A DNA stretch of 64,000 nucleotides from Bacillus methanolicus. GTDB lineage: Bacteria; Bacillota; Bacilli; Bacillales; Cytobacillaceae. The notes under the pieces are model-generated. The model was given only the letters and a program-made list of their open reading frames with translations, searched no databases and was not told the origin of the DNA. The stretch lies in NCBI RefSeq assembly GCF_028888695.1, contig NZ_PNFF01000001.1, positions 1,993,501 to 2,057,500 on the forward strand, given 5' to 3'. How positions within the stretch are numbered: position 1 is the stretch's first letter; every line of letters begins with the position of its first letter. Of the stretch, positions 27,991 to 39,991 are shown in pieces. A program made the position numbers and the translations under genes.

Positions 27991-28656
27991 TTAATGGAGA
28001 TTGGAATCTCCTTTTTCAATCAATTTTTTCCCATAACCCGCGAGTATATGATCCGGTTGAATAGCAAGAGCTTTTTCAAACATGGCAAGTGCTTTTTCTG
28101 CGTTTTCGTTGTAACCGTACGCAACTCCGAGGTTGTAAAATGCATCTGCATGGTCCGGGTCAATGTCAACGCAACGCTCAAATTGCACAATTGCTTCATC
28201 AATAAAGTTCTTCTGGGCGAGGCAGAGCCCATACTGAAACCTTGCTTCTGCATCCATTTCATTTAATTCAACGCATCTTTGCAAATAAGGCAGTGCAAGT
28301 TTCGGTTGTTCCAACTGAACAAGCGTCATTCCCAGCATAAAGAAGTTATCACTTGATTCAAGGCCCTTTTTCATTGCTTTTTCAAACATATTTTTGGCCT
28401 CTTCAAAACGCTGCATTTCATAATATAAATTTCCGACGCTGTAATAAGCTGTTGCGGCATTTTCATCAAGCTCGATCGCTTTTTGAAAAAAATTGAAAGC
28501 CTTGTCCGTTTCGCCAATTGCTGAAAGCAAATTTCCAAAATTTATATACGCGATTGGATCTTTAGGATTTTCTTCAATTGCTTCAGAGAAAACTTTGGCA
28601 GCTTCTTCCCACTTGCCTTCTTTCATATATTGAATCCCGATTGCGTTTTTATCCAT
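27991..28656 (-). CDS. yrrB: Tetratricopeptide repeat protein YrrB
   Basis: A 221-residue protein made almost wholly of six 34-residue TPR units, for example EEAAKVFSEAIEENPKDPIAYIN, DKAFNFFQKAIELDENAATAYYSVGN-type blocks and EKALAMFEKALAIQPDHILAGYG. No signal peptide or membrane span is seen, so it is a cytoplasmic scaffold for protein contacts. Partners are unknown; the position between mnmA and recD2 is the same in B. subtilis. Confidence 0.9.
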   Translation of the reverse strand: MDKNAIGIQYMKEGKWEEAAKVFSEAIEENPKDPIAYINFGNLLSAIGETDKAFNFFQKAIELDENAATAYYSVGNLYYEMQRFEEAKNMFEKAMKKGLESSDNFFMLGMTLVQLEQPKLALPYLQRCVELNEMDAEARFQYGLCLAQKNFIDEAIVQFERCVDIDPDHADAFYNLGVAYGYNENAEKALAMFEKALAIQPDHILAGYGKKLIEKGDSNLH

Positions 28657-28730
28657 GATTGTTCACGCTCCATTCTATTTGAAAGTATAGCATATTTCTT
28701 CGGGGCTTTTTAAGGATCAGATACTCAAAA

Positions 28731-28771
28731 CAAAAGGCTGACTCTAGCTATTGAGTCAGCCACTTCTTTTT
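28731..28771. terminator. Terminator downstream of mnmA
   Basis: GGCTGACTC (28736-28744) and GAGTCAGCC (28753-28761) form a perfect 9-bp stem. The minus-strand T-tract serves mnmA; T's on the plus side make it potentially bidirectional. Confidence 0.9.
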
Positions 28772-28775
28772 TACA

Positions 28776-31068
<2,293 letters not shown>

Positions 31069-31093
31069 AAGTGCCACCTTCTCTTCCTGTCAA

Positions 31094-31513
31094 TTAAATA
31101 TAAAACATATAAGAATCCGTTTCGCCATCGCCTGTATAATTCGATAAATCTTCTAATGTTGTATTATCAAGAACTTCTTTTACTGCATCCCTGATTCGAA
31201 TCCATAATTCCCTTTTAGCCGGCTCTTCGTCTTCAATCCCTTCAACCGGACTGATCGGGCCTTCTAACACACGGATAATATCTCCTGCTGTAATTGTAGA
31301 AGGTTCTTTCCCCAAAACATATCCGCCATATGCCCCTCGGATACTTCTAACCAACCCGGCATTTCGTAAGGGCGCTATCAATTGCTCTAAGTAGTGTTCA
31401 GATAAGTCGTTTGTTTGGGCAATCGTTTTTAGGGAAATCGGACCTTCTCCATGTCGTTTTGCCAACTCGATCATAATCGTTAATCCATATCTGCCTTTTG
31501 TAGAAATTTTCAT
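31094..31513 (-). CDS. cymR: Rrf2-family cysteine metabolism repressor CymR
   Basis: Master repressor of sulfur assimilation in Bacillus, active as a complex with CysK when cysteine is plentiful. The 139-residue protein begins MKISTKGRYGLTIMIELAKRHG, with the winged helix containing SLKTIAQTNDLSEHYLEQL and the wing RGAYGGYVLG. No iron-sulfur cysteines are present, as in CymR and unlike IscR. Expected targets include the yrrT-mtnN-mccA-mccB operon at 7-10.4 kb. The start overlaps the stop of the upstream membrane gene as ATGA. Confidence 0.94.
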   Translation of the reverse strand: MKISTKGRYGLTIMIELAKRHGEGPISLKTIAQTNDLSEHYLEQLIAPLRNAGLVRSIRGAYGGYVLGKEPSTITAGDIIRVLEGPISPVEGIEDEEPAKRELWIRIRDAVKEVLDNTTLEDLSNYTGDGETDSYMFYI

Positions 31514-32202
31514 GCCCCTGCACCTCGATTCGTTTCTTCTCTAGTTTTCATGCCTACCATTATCTCTCTTTTTCTTAAATAGTTAAGCCACCAGTCTGTC
31601 AGCCGCTGACATTGAGGTAAAGTAATCCCGACAATCGGTCCAATTGCCATTGTGAATAATATTGTTCCCAAAAATACAGGGCCTTCAAGCTGCCAGCCGA
31701 TAATAAGGACTATCAATTCTATTCCTGCCCGGACATTTCTCACTTTCCAGCCTGTTTTAGACGTTATGGCAATCATTAGGCTGTCCCTTGGCCCGGCACC
31801 TAATTGCGCCGATATGTAAATTCCTATTCCATACCCATTTATGATGACTCCGCATACAAACATAATCATTTTTCCTGTTAGCGTATGAGGAGTTTGCAGA
31901 AACGGGAGCATTAAATACATATCGATGAACAGGCCGACAAGCAGCATGTTTAAAAACGTACCAGACTGAGGCAATTCTTTTGAAATAAGAGCGGACACAG
32001 TCAAAATAAAAAAACCGACAATGATCGACCAGCTCCCAATTGTCAGTCCAAGCTGATAATACAATCCGACATGCAACACATCCCAAGGCATAGCTCCTAA
32101 ATCAGCTTTGATAAGGAGTACGATTCCAAACGACATAATGAGTAATCCTGAAATATAAACAATAAACCTTGGCATAACTTGGCCTGTTCTTTTTTCTCTC
32201 AT
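31510..32202 (-). CDS. YczE/YitT-type integral membrane protein
   Basis: A 230-residue protein with about five hydrophobic spans, for example FIVYISGLLIMSFGIVLLIK near the N-terminus. The segments ADLGAMPWDVLHVGL and AQLGAGPRDSLMIAI are a tandem pair typical of YczE-like proteins, which suggests an internal duplication. The function is unknown. Its stop overlaps the cymR start by four bases, so it heads an operon with cymR and may have a sulfur-related role, which is inference only. A weak ribosome site (AGGAG, long spacing) precedes the ATG. Confidence 0.78.
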   Translation of the reverse strand: MREKRTGQVMPRFIVYISGLLIMSFGIVLLIKADLGAMPWDVLHVGLYYQLGLTIGSWSIIVGFFILTVSALISKELPQSGTFLNMLLVGLFIDMYLMLPFLQTPHTLTGKMIMFVCGVIINGYGIGIYISAQLGAGPRDSLMIAITSKTGWKVRNVRAGIELIVLIIGWQLEGPVFLGTILFTMAIGPIVGITLPQCQRLTDWWLNYLRKREIMVGMKTREETNRGAGA

Positions 32203-32335
32203 TGGTTTAAATGGCTCCTGTTTTCTAACATTTATCTAAACATTCATTTTATCAAAATTCTTAGTATGAAGATAGGCTTTTGCCATTATAGCACATTGTG
32301 ATCGATCATGCATTTTCATTTTTTCCATAGGGACG

Positions 32336-33622
32336 TCATTTCCGGTTTTTAAATTCTTCAAGTTTTTTATAGATAGCGGCAAGCCTTTTTTCTTCGCCGG
32401 CTTCGATCGGTTGATAATATTTTGTTCCCTTCAAATTGCTTGGGAGGTAGTCTTGCTGAACCCAACCGCCAAAAGTGCCAATCGGGTAATCGTGCGGATA
32501 CTTATAGCCTACATGTCCTAACTCTTTAGAGCCGGCATAGTGAGCGTCTCGAAGATGTTTAGGGATTTCGCCCACTTTACCTTTTCTAATATCGTCTATC
32601 GCTTTGTCTAAGGCCTTATACGCTGAATTGGACTTAGGGGACAGGCACATTTCCACCACAGCAACAGACAAGGGGATGCGGGCTTCCGGTAAGCCTAAAC
32701 GCTCACTAGCTGTGACGGCTGCCAGCACATTATTTCCAACAGACGTATTCGCTAAACCGATATCTTCATAAGCAATGACTAACAATCTTCGATTTACTGC
32801 TGTTAAATCGCCTGTTTCAAGTAAGTGTGCCAAGTAATATAGGGCGGCATCTACATCGCTTCCCCTAATGCTCTTTTGAAGACTGGAAAGAAGATTATAG
32901 AAATTAGAACCTTTTTTATCACCATATACACCTACATTGCCAATCATATCGTTTATCGTTTCATCTTCTACAATATAGGTATCGTTGTCTTTTCTGGAAG
33001 CATATACAATCGATTCTAATAATGTTAATGATTTTCTGGCATCTCCATTTGATCCGAATGCAATTTTTTGTATGTGTTCATCAGTAATTTGAATGGATAA
33101 TTTTCCTAACCCTTTTTTCTCGTCATGTAAGGCACGTTTAAGCAGTTCTTGAAGATCTTCTACTGTTAAGCGTGTTAATTGCTTAATTTGTCCGCAACGA
33201 CTTCGTATAGCCGGATTGACATCGTGAAAAGGATTTTCGGTTGTCGCTCCAATTAAGATGATATCTCCTCGCTCCACATGCGGCAATAAATAGTCTTGTT
33301 GCGCTTTGTTAAAACGGTGGATTTCATCTAAAAACAAAATGACTTTCCCCGTTAGACGGGTTTCTTCCACAACATTTTCTACATCTTTTTTGCCTGCTGT
33401 CGTTGCATTCAAAGCAATAAAAGGGATTTTCGTCGTTCCTGCTATAGCGTAAGCAATTGAAGTCTTGCCGATCCCCGGTTCACCATATAATAACATTGAA
33501 GGAACATACCCATTTTTAATCATTTTATATAAACTAGTATGTTTTCCGATAATATCTTTCTGGCCAACAATTTCATCAATGTTTGTTGGTCTCATTCGAT
33601 ACGCAAGCGGTTCTCCATTCAA
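32336..33622 (-). CDS. rarA: Replication-associated recombination protein RarA (MgsA, YrvN)
   Basis: An AAA+ ATPase that acts at stalled replication forks. The 428-residue protein has RMRPTNIDEIVGQ near residue 10, Walker A GEPGIGKTS near 48, Walker B LFLDEIHRFNKAQQD, sensor 1 GATTENP, and the C-terminal tetramerization domain with YEDIGLAN, SNSAYKALDKA and HLRDAHY. The start is a TTG at 33622, eight bases after GGAGG. In B. subtilis yrvM lies between aspS and this gene; here only the 6S RNA does. Confidence 0.92.
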   Translation of the reverse strand: MNGEPLAYRMRPTNIDEIVGQKDIIGKHTSLYKMIKNGYVPSMLLYGEPGIGKTSIAYAIAGTTKIPFIALNATTAGKKDVENVVEETRLTGKVILFLDEIHRFNKAQQDYLLPHVERGDIILIGATTENPFHDVNPAIRSRCGQIKQLTRLTVEDLQELLKRALHDEKKGLGKLSIQITDEHIQKIAFGSNGDARKSLTLLESIVYASRKDNDTYIVEDETINDMIGNVGVYGDKKGSNFYNLLSSLQKSIRGSDVDAALYYLAHLLETGDLTAVNRRLLVIAYEDIGLANTSVGNNVLAAVTASERLGLPEARIPLSVAVVEMCLSPKSNSAYKALDKAIDDIRKGKVGEIPKHLRDAHYAGSKELGHVGYKYPHDYPIGTFGGWVQQDYLPSNLKGTKYYQPIEAGEEKRLAAIYKKLEEFKNRK

Positions 33623-33679
33623 TTTCCTAACCTCCAACACTGTCCTAAGAAAATTATATACTTAAAAAAATAGGAAACA

Positions 33680-33712
33680 ATATAAAAACTCCACGCGCTT
33701 TGCGTGGAGTAA
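33680..33712 (-). terminator. Terminator of the 6S RNA gene
   Basis: ACTCCACGC (33688-33696) and GCGTGGAGT (33702-33710) form a perfect 9-bp stem. The minus strand continues with TTTTTAT. Confidence 0.9.
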
Positions 33713-33732
33713 TAAATATAATTATGTTTGAC

Positions 33733-33922
33733 AGAGTCCCAATCGTGCCGTCGTTTATGATGCCTTCGTTTTGAACCCGCTCTCCGCAGGTGGGTGCCTT
33801 GTTCCGGGCTTATGTAAGTCCTCTTCAAGGAGGCATTTACGCAGCCCGAAAACCCCAGGCTCCCGAAGTTATTGTTGTTCGGTCAAAACTTCAGGATTAC
33901 CAACGAACACATCAGGACTCTT
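33733..33922 (-). ncRNA. bsrA: 6S RNA (BsrA/6S-1 type)
   Basis: 6S RNA binds housekeeping RNA polymerase by mimicking an open promoter. Three segments agree with B. subtilis 6S-1: AGTCCTGATGTGTT at the 5' end, AAATGCCTCCTTGAAGAGGA in the middle, and AAGGCACCCACCTG plus GATTGGGACTCT at the 3' end. The ends pair (AGAGTCC with GGGACTCT). The gene lies between aspS and rarA with its own promoter and terminator; the rest of the gap 33623-33984 is otherwise empty. Confidence 0.9.
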
Positions 33923-33936
33923 TATCTGTTGACTGT

Positions 33937-33970
33937 ATATTATCATATTTAGCCAATTCATTTCAAGAAA
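33937..33970 (-). promoter_or_regulatory. Promoter of the 6S RNA gene
   Basis: On the minus strand TTGAAA and GATAAT are spaced by 16 bp, upstream of the 6S 5' end. Positions are approximate to a few bases. Confidence 0.6.
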
Positions 33971-33984
33971 ACAGAAATAGGAAT

Positions 33985-35760
33985 TTACTCACTTTTTTTG
34001 ACATTAAGTGACAAATGCAGTTCATCCAGCTGGGCCGAACTTACTTCTCCAGGAGCTTCTGTTAACAAGCAGCTAGCACTTGCCGTCTTTGGAAACGCAA
34101 TGGTATCCCGGAGATTTGTTCTCCCTGCCAACAGCATGACAAGTCGGTCAAGACCAAGCGCAATCCCACCGTGAGGCGGCGTTCCGTATTCAAATGCTTC
34201 AAGCAAGAAACCAAATTGTTCTCTTGCTTCTGATTCACTAAAGCCTAGTACTTTAAACATTTTTTCCTGGACGGTTCGTTCAAAAATTCTTAATGAACCT
34301 CCTCCAAGCTCATACCCGTTTAAAACGAGATCGTACGCTTGAGCCCGGACAGCATCCGGATTTTGGTCAAGAAGCTCAATATCTTCCCTGAATGGCATCG
34401 TAAACGGATGATGGGCTGCATAATAACGGCCTTCCTCTTCATCATATTCCAATAAAGGCCAGTCAGTAATCCATAGGAAATGGAATTTGCTCTTGTCAAT
34501 CAAATCCAAGTCTTTTCCGAGCTTTGAGCGAAGTGCTCCGAGGGAATCTGCTACAACTGATTTTTTATCTGCAACAAATAACAAAAGGTCTCCTTTTTCA
34601 ACTTCCAAGGCTGCATGAATCGCGTTTTGTTCTTCATCAGACAGGAATTTTGCAATAGGACCTTTCAGACCTTCTTCTTCTGCCTTAAGCCAGGCCAAAC
34701 CCTTTGCTCCATAACGGGAAACAAATTCTGTTAATGAATCAATATCTTTCCTTGAATATTTGACACTAGCTCCCTTTACATTAATCGCCTTCACTTGGCC
34801 GCCATTCGCTACAGCATTCGCGAAAACTTTAAAGCTTGAATTTTTGACGATCTCAGATAAGTCAATTAATTCAAGCCCAAACCGTGTATCAGGCTTATCT
34901 GTTCCGTAACGGCTCATTGCATCATGATAGGTCATTCGCGGAAAAGGCGTCTCAATGTCCATCCCTTTTACATCTTTCATGACCTTTTTCATCATTTCTT
35001 CCATTAAAGACATGATGTCTTCCTGACTCATGAAGCTTGTTTCGATATCGACCTGTGTAAACTCCGGCTGCCGATCTGCCCGCAAGTCTTCATCCCTGAA
35101 ACAGCGGGCTATTTGATAATATCTTTCGACTCCTCCAACCATCAACAGCTGTTTAAAAATTTGCGGAGATTGCGGAAGAGCAAAGAATTCACCTGGATGA
35201 ACACGGCTCGGAACAAGATAATCGCGTGCTCCTTCCGGGGTGCTTTTTGTTAAAATCGGTGTTTCAATATCTAAAAATCCTTCACTGTCAAGAAAATCAC
35301 GAATCGCTTTTGTGACTTGATGGCGCATTTTTAATGTTTCAAACATGATAGGACGCCTCAAGTCCAAGTAACGGTATTTTAAGCGAACTTCTTCTGATAC
35401 ATCTGTATGGTCGGCAATGACGAATGGAGGATTTTTTGCTTCATTCAAAATTGTTACTTTCTCAGCTTGAATTTCCACTTTCCCGGTTTTTAAATTTTCA
35501 TTAATCGTGCCCTCTTCACGGGCCACAACTGTTCCTTCTATATCCAGCACATATTCAGAACGGATTTTTTCAGCCGCCTCTAACGCTTCCTTTGATATAT
35601 CCGGATTAAAAACGACTTGAATAATTCCTGTCCGGTCGCGAAGATCGACAAAGATTACTCCCCCTAAATCACGGCGCTTTTGAACCCATCCTTTCAACGT
35701 TACTTTTTTACCGATTGCTTCTTCTGTTACTTCACCGCAAAAATATGTCCTTCCGAACAT
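33985..35760 (-). CDS. aspS: Aspartyl-tRNA synthetase
   Basis: A class IIb synthetase of 591 residues. The OB-fold anticodon domain begins [16 protein letters not shown] with [19 protein letters not shown]. Motif 2 is around [23 protein letters not shown], preceded by [13 protein letters not shown], and motif 3 is [19 protein letters not shown] insertion domain is present, giving the bacterial type. The ATG at 35760 follows GAGGAGG by seven bases. It lies 13 bp after hisS and should share its T-box leader. Confidence 0.96.
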   Translation of the reverse strand: MFGRTYFCGEVTEEAIGKKVTLKGWVQKRRDLGGVIFVDLRDRTGIIQVVFNPDISKEALEAAEKIRSEYVLDIEGTVVAREEGTINENLKTGKVEIQAEKVTILNEAKNPPFVIADHTDVSEEVRLKYRYLDLRRPIMFETLKMRHQVTKAIRDFLDSEGFLDIETPILTKSTPEGARDYLVPSRVHPGEFFALPQSPQIFKQLLMVGGVERYYQIARCFRDEDLRADRQPEFTQVDIETSFMSQEDIMSLMEEMMKKVMKDVKGMDIETPFPRMTYHDAMSRYGTDKPDTRFGLELIDLSEIVKNSSFKVFANAVANGGQVKAINVKGASVKYSRKDIDSLTEFVSRYGAKGLAWLKAEEEGLKGPIAKFLSDEEQNAIHAALEVEKGDLLLFVADKKSVVADSLGALRSKLGKDLDLIDKSKFHFLWITDWPLLEYDEEEGRYYAAHHPFTMPFREDIELLDQNPDAVRAQAYDLVLNGYELGGGSLRIFERTVQEKMFKVLGFSESEAREQFGFLLEAFEYGTPPHGGIALGLDRLVMLLAGRTNLRDTIAFPKTASASCLLTEAPGEVSSAQLDELHLSLNVKKSE

Positions 35761-35773
35761 TTTCGATCCTCCT

Positions 35774-37045
35774 CTATTGATAAATCTCTTTAAATTTTTC
35801 AACGAATGAAGCTAGTTCCAGCTCCACTTGCTCACCTGATTCCATGTTTTTCACACTAATCTTATTTGCTTTTAGTTCATCATCGCCTAATACCGCTACG
35901 AATTTAGCATTCAAGCGGTCGGCAGCCTTGAACTGTGCTTTTACTTTCCGGTCAAGATAGTCTCTTTCAGCGGAAAACCCTTCATTTCTTAACTTGTATA
36001 GCAACTTCACCGTATAATCTTTTGCATCTTCGCCTAATGAAACAAGATAACAATCAAGTTTTTCATTCAACGGAAGTGTGACTCCTTCAGCCTCAAGTGC
36101 CGCAATAAGCCGTTCAATGCTTAATGCAAATCCGATGCCCGGAGTTTCCGGCCCCCCTAATTCTTCGGCAAGACCATTGTATCTTCCGCCGCCGCATAAA
36201 GTTGTAATCGCTCCAAACCCTTCTGCATCGCTCATAATTTCAAATGCAGTGTGGTTATAATAATCAAGACCGCGCACAAGGTTGGAATCAACTTCAAATT
36301 CAATATTAAGGTCGGTTAAATATGCTTGTACTTTTTCAAAGTAGGCTCGGGATTCATCATTCAAGTAATCGAGAATCGACGGTGCCGTTTTCATTAATTC
36401 ATGGTCGCGGTCTTGTTTGCAGTCAAGGATCCTCATCGGGTTTTTTTCCAGCCTGTTTTGGCAATCTGAACAAAATTCACCGATTCGCGGCTGAAAATGG
36501 TTAATTAACGCTTCTCGGTGAGCACTGCGGCTTTCTTTGTCGCCGAGGCTATTAATAACCACCTTTAATTTCTTTAAACCAAGTTCTTTGTAAAGAGAAA
36601 CGGCTAAGGAAATGACTTCAGCATCAATTGCCGGGTCAGCGCTTCCCATCGCTTCAACCCCAAATTGCACGAATTGGCGGTACCGGCCTGCCTGCGGCCG
36701 TTCGTAGCGAAACATCGGCCCCATATAATATAGCTTTACAGGCTGGCTCGCATTTCCGTACATTTTATTTTCTATAAAGGACCTTACGACTGGAGCTGTA
36801 CCTTCCGGACGCAATGTTAAGCTTCTCTTTCCTCTGTCCTCAAACGTGTACATTTCTTTTTGGACAATATCTGTTGTATCCCCAACACCTCTAAGAAACA
36901 ATTCAGTATGCTCAAAAATGGGGGTCCTTATTTCTTGATATTGAAACCTGCGGCATAATTCCCTGGCTTTCATTTCAATATATTGCCATTTTTCTACCTG
37001 GCCGGGCAGAATATCCTGTGTTCCTCTTGGTATACGGATTGACAT
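35774..37045 (-). CDS. hisS: Histidyl-tRNA synthetase
   Basis: A class IIa synthetase of 423 residues. It begins [15 protein letters not shown]; motif 1 surrounds [16 protein letters not shown], motif 2 [20 protein letters not shown], the histidine-binding signature is [14 protein letters not shown] near residue 260, and motif 3 is [11 protein letters not shown]. The ATG at 37045 has GGAGG six bases upstream. It is followed by aspS and led by a T-box element with a likely histidine specifier. Confidence 0.96.
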   Translation of the reverse strand: MSIRIPRGTQDILPGQVEKWQYIEMKARELCRRFQYQEIRTPIFEHTELFLRGVGDTTDIVQKEMYTFEDRGKRSLTLRPEGTAPVVRSFIENKMYGNASQPVKLYYMGPMFRYERPQAGRYRQFVQFGVEAMGSADPAIDAEVISLAVSLYKELGLKKLKVVINSLGDKESRSAHREALINHFQPRIGEFCSDCQNRLEKNPMRILDCKQDRDHELMKTAPSILDYLNDESRAYFEKVQAYLTDLNIEFEVDSNLVRGLDYYNHTAFEIMSDAEGFGAITTLCGGGRYNGLAEELGGPETPGIGFALSIERLIAALEAEGVTLPLNEKLDCYLVSLGEDAKDYTVKLLYKLRNEGFSAERDYLDRKVKAQFKAADRLNAKFVAVLGDDELKANKISVKNMESGEQVELELASFVEKFKEIYQ

Positions 37046-37087
37046 GACCATCCTCCTGTTCATTTCTTTTGATATGTATAAGTGAAA

Positions 37088-37380
37088 AATAAAAAACCCC
37101 CGCTCCCTTGTTTCATTAAAAAACAAGGGACGAGAGTTTGTTTTTCCCGTGGTGCCACCCTAATTGAAGCGCAAAAGTGCACTTCCACTTTTAGCAGTTA
37201 ACGCCTGCGCACGTTCTTCTCCTAATAGAGGACAAACCTTTTTCAGAGAGAAACCTACGGAGTGTTCTTTCATTAAGTCATCATGCAGAAATGTTTTCAG
37301 CCAAGACATTTCCTCTCTTTTCATGTGGGTCTTAATTACTCTTCTCCATCATCGGTTTTTCTAAAACTAGCTTTTTTAAT
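37088..37380 (-). promoter_or_regulatory. T-box riboswitch leader of hisS-aspS
   Basis: The T-box core AGGGTGGCACCACGG lies at 37147-37161 on the minus strand. The terminator has arms CCCTTGTTT and AAACAAGGG (37105-37129), followed by a G run and TTTTTT. A candidate specifier CAC (His) at 37262-37264 lies in the 3' side of the stem I loop (GAACACTCC, closing with GGAG). With the promoter it fills the gap 37046-37445. Confidence 0.9.
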
Positions 37381-37386
37381 TACATT

Positions 37387-37415
37387 ATCATACGGAGAAT
37401 CGTGTCGATTGTCAA
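37387..37415 (-). promoter_or_regulatory. Sigma-A promoter of hisS-aspS
   Basis: TTGACA (37410-37415) and TATGAT (37387-37392) are spaced by 17 bp on the minus strand. Confidence 0.85.
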
Positions 37416-37445
37416 GAGTGATTTAACTGAGTACAGGAGAATCCT

Positions 37446-37622
37446 TTACGAACGCTCCAGTCTTTTTTTCAGCTTTCTGACATTCCTGATTGACAAACCG
37501 AATTCAGAAGCCAATTCAAACATATTTTCATTTTGCTCTTTTTGAATAAAATCATGAAAATCAACACCGAGAATTTGATTTTCTCCTAAACTTGCAGACA
37601 TTCCTTTTTCACTGAATCTCAT
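37446..37622 (-). CDS. Small HTH-like protein (YrzK-like)
   Basis: A 58-residue protein beginning MRFSEKGMSASLGENQILG and ending in SIRNVRKLKKRLERS. The C-terminal half, NMFELASEFGLSIRNVRKLKKR, has the spacing of a helix-turn-helix that could bind DNA. The ATG at 37622 follows AAAGGTGATC; upstream in-frame starts lack ribosome sites. Position between hisS and yrvJ suggests yrzK of B. subtilis, but that name is from memory. The function is unknown. Confidence 0.7.
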   Translation of the reverse strand: MRFSEKGMSASLGENQILGVDFHDFIQKEQNENMFELASEFGLSIRNVRKLKKRLERS

Positions 37623-37817
37623 CGTGATCACCTTTCGTTCATTTGTCACTGTATATTGTTCCCATGCTTCCGCGAAAAATATCGTTCTTTTTTCCATATT
37701 CTTGATCATTCGTTTAAAAACGATAGGATGTTTGTCCGATATTAACAATTAGGGAATGATTTTTCCATGTGTGTCCGCTAAAATAACAATAAATAACAGA
37801 AGAATGGAGGGAGCTAT

Positions 37818-39371
37818 TTGCTCAAAAAAAGAGCAGTTTTTGTTCTGATTTGCTTCATTCTGCTTTTCGGCGGAATCGGACCTGCACCTGTTCCCGCTAA
37901 GAAGAATCAAGAAAACACAGGAATGGTGACGACGGACGGATTAAGGGTGCGGAAAGGACCGGGAACAGACTTTAAAGTCATCGGATCACTAAATAAAGGC
38001 CAAGTGATAACCATACTTGAAACAAATGAAAACTGGGCAAAAATCCAAACTTCTTTTGGTGTAGGCTGGGTTGCCAAGGAGTATGTAAGCTTTCAAACAA
38101 CAAATCTTGCTATAACGGACAAGCCTCCCGTATCGAAAAAAAATAATGGAAAGATTACGATAAACTCATTAAACGTCCGTAGCTCTCCTTCTTTACATGG
38201 AAGTATTATCGGAAAGCTCCAAAGAGGAGAAGAAGTAACGGTTCTTTCACAAAGAGGAGATTGGACAGAAATCAGCTTTTCGGGGAAATCAGCATGGATC
38301 AGCAGCGAATATGTACTCGTTGAGAAAAAAGGCAGCAAGAAAAAATCAACAACACAACTTTCTTCTAATCTTGCCGGTGTGATCGGAACTGTCACAGCCA
38401 CAACCCTGACTGTCCGTGACAAAGGGAACCTAAATGGAAACATCATCGGTTCTGTTTCAAAAGGACAATCGTTTCAAATCGATGAAGAAATAAATAACTG
38501 GGCTAAAATCGAATGGAAGCCCGGGAAATTCGGCTGGGTTGCCAACTGGTTTCTCGATAAAACTGAAGCAGGCGGCAATAAGTCTGAAGGACAAAACGTA
38601 AAGAACAGTACCTTAACAATAATCCATAACGGAACAAATCTTCGAAAAAGCCCAAGTGCCCATTCTGAAATCGTTCGGCGAGCAAACGAAGGAGAAACAT
38701 TTCAGATTGTCAGTTTGCAAAATGATTGGTATGAAATCCGCCTTCAAAATGGAACAACTGCATTTGTTGCAGGTTGGATCGTTAGTGTTAAAGGCAACAC
38801 GCCGCAAGTGGAAAAACCTGGTGCAGACATGCATTTGAAAAATAAAACGATCGTCCTGGATCCGGGACATGGGGGAAGGGATAATGGAACGACGGGAATA
38901 AGAGGAACACTGGAAAAACAAGTAACACTTAAAACCGCAAAGTTATTATATGACAAAATAAAGGCATCCGGGGCAAATGTCATTCTTACAAGAAACGATG
39001 ATACATATATCTCTTTAAGCTCGCGGGTCAGCACCGCAAAGTATCATAATGCGGATGCATTTATCAGCATTCACTATGACAGCATTAAGGACCGCAGCAT
39101 ACGCGGAATTACAAGTTATTATTATCACTCATTCCAAAAACCTTTAGCTGCATCCGTCCATTTAGCAACAATCAGCCAGACAAAAATGAAAGATCGAGGT
39201 GTTCGTTTCGGCGATTACCATGTGCTCAGGGAAACGAACAAAAATGCCATTCTGCTTGAGCTCGGTTATTTAAGCAATCCTGCAGAAGAAATGCTCGTTA
39301 CCTCGGAACAATACCAGGAATCAGTATCTTCAGGTATATTTCAAGGTCTGGCAAGATATTTTAAGCATTAA
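37818..39371 (+). CDS. yrvJ: N-acetylmuramoyl-L-alanine amidase with four SH3b domains (YrvJ)
   Basis: A secreted cell-wall amidase of 517 residues. A signal peptide (KKRAVFVLICFILLFGGIG) is followed by four bacterial SH3 domains, each with an LRVRKGPG-like element: residues about 36-95, 110-165, 190-245 and 270-325. The amidase_3 domain follows, with zinc ligands in DPGHGGRD near 350, the glutamate in TLEKQVTL, and the histidine in FISIHYD; the catalytic glutamate is in ILLELGYLSN. The start is a TTG after GGAGGGAG. It is one of the few plus-strand genes. Confidence 0.94.
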   Translation: MLKKRAVFVLICFILLFGGIGPAPVPAKKNQENTGMVTTDGLRVRKGPGTDFKVIGSLNKGQVITILETNENWAKIQTSFGVGWVAKEYVSFQTTNLAITDKPPVSKKNNGKITINSLNVRSSPSLHGSIIGKLQRGEEVTVLSQRGDWTEISFSGKSAWISSEYVLVEKKGSKKKSTTQLSSNLAGVIGTVTATTLTVRDKGNLNGNIIGSVSKGQSFQIDEEINNWAKIEWKPGKFGWVANWFLDKTEAGGNKSEGQNVKNSTLTIIHNGTNLRKSPSAHSEIVRRANEGETFQIVSLQNDWYEIRLQNGTTAFVAGWIVSVKGNTPQVEKPGADMHLKNKTIVLDPGHGGRDNGTTGIRGTLEKQVTLKTAKLLYDKIKASGANVILTRNDDTYISLSSRVSTAKYHNADAFISIHYDSIKDRSIRGITSYYYHSFQKPLAASVHLATISQTKMKDRGVRFGDYHVLRETNKNAILLELGYLSNPAEEMLVTSEQYQESVSSGIFQGLARYFKH

Positions 39372-39425
39372 GAAAGAGGCTGACCGGAAAGGTAAGAAGC
39401 TATTACCTATAGGTCATCCTCTTAT
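39372..39425 (+). terminator. Terminator of yrvJ
   Basis: AAGAGGCTGACC pairs with GGTCATCCTCTT (one mismatch), enclosing GGTAA-GAAGCTA-TTACC. It starts directly after the stop; the T-tract is short. Confidence 0.6.
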
Positions 39426-39495
39426 TAGAATGAAATAAAATCAAAAAATCCATATAATAATTATTTATTGAACGCCGAATTTTAGAAAAGAAAAA

Positions 39496-39522
39496 AACAA
39501 AGAAATGATTTACTATTTCTCC
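39496..39522 (-). terminator. Weak terminator candidate of dtd
   Basis: On the minus strand AGAAAT-AGTAAATC-ATTTCT is followed by TTGTTTTTTTC. The stem is A+T-rich. Confidence 0.4.
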
Positions 39523-39539
39523 GTTTTTAAATGATCATC

Positions 39540-39980
39540 CTATTTGCTTTCAACAATCAATGTTACAGGTCCGTCATTAATTAACTGGACATCCATCATT
39601 GCGCCGAATTTTCCCGTCTCGACCTTCAGTCCTTTTTCCCTGAGAAACGCGTTAAAAGCTTCATAGATATTTAAAGCTTGCTCAGGTTTTGCCGCTTCCA
39701 TGAAGTTGGGCCGCCTTCCTTTCCGGCAATCTCCATACAATGTGAATTGAGACACAGACAGGATTTCACCACCGACATCCAAAAGCGATAAATTCATCTT
39801 TCCGTTTTCATCCTCGAATACTCGAAGATTAGCAATTTTGTCGGCAAGAAATTTGGCATCCTCTTCCTTATCATGATGGGTGACTCCGACAAGGAGAACG
39901 AGACCTTTGCTTATTTCTCCAACGATGTTTCCATCTACCGTCACTTTTGCTTCTTTGCTTCTCTGCAAGACAACTCTCAT
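39540..39980 (-). CDS. dtd: D-aminoacyl-tRNA deacylase
   Basis: Removes D-amino acids, especially D-tyrosine, from tRNA. The 146-residue protein begins [17 protein letters not shown] and has both cross-subunit active-site motifs: [14 protein letters not shown] near residue 78 and [11 protein letters not shown] near 136. It lies 11 bp after relA, the usual Bacillus order (yrvI). Confidence 0.96.
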   Translation of the reverse strand: MRVVLQRSKEAKVTVDGNIVGEISKGLVLLVGVTHHDKEEDAKFLADKIANLRVFEDENGKMNLSLLDVGGEILSVSQFTLYGDCRKGRRPNFMEAAKPEQALNIYEAFNAFLREKGLKVETGKFGAMMDVQLINDGPVTLIVESK

Positions 39981-39991
39981 GATTGCTCTCC

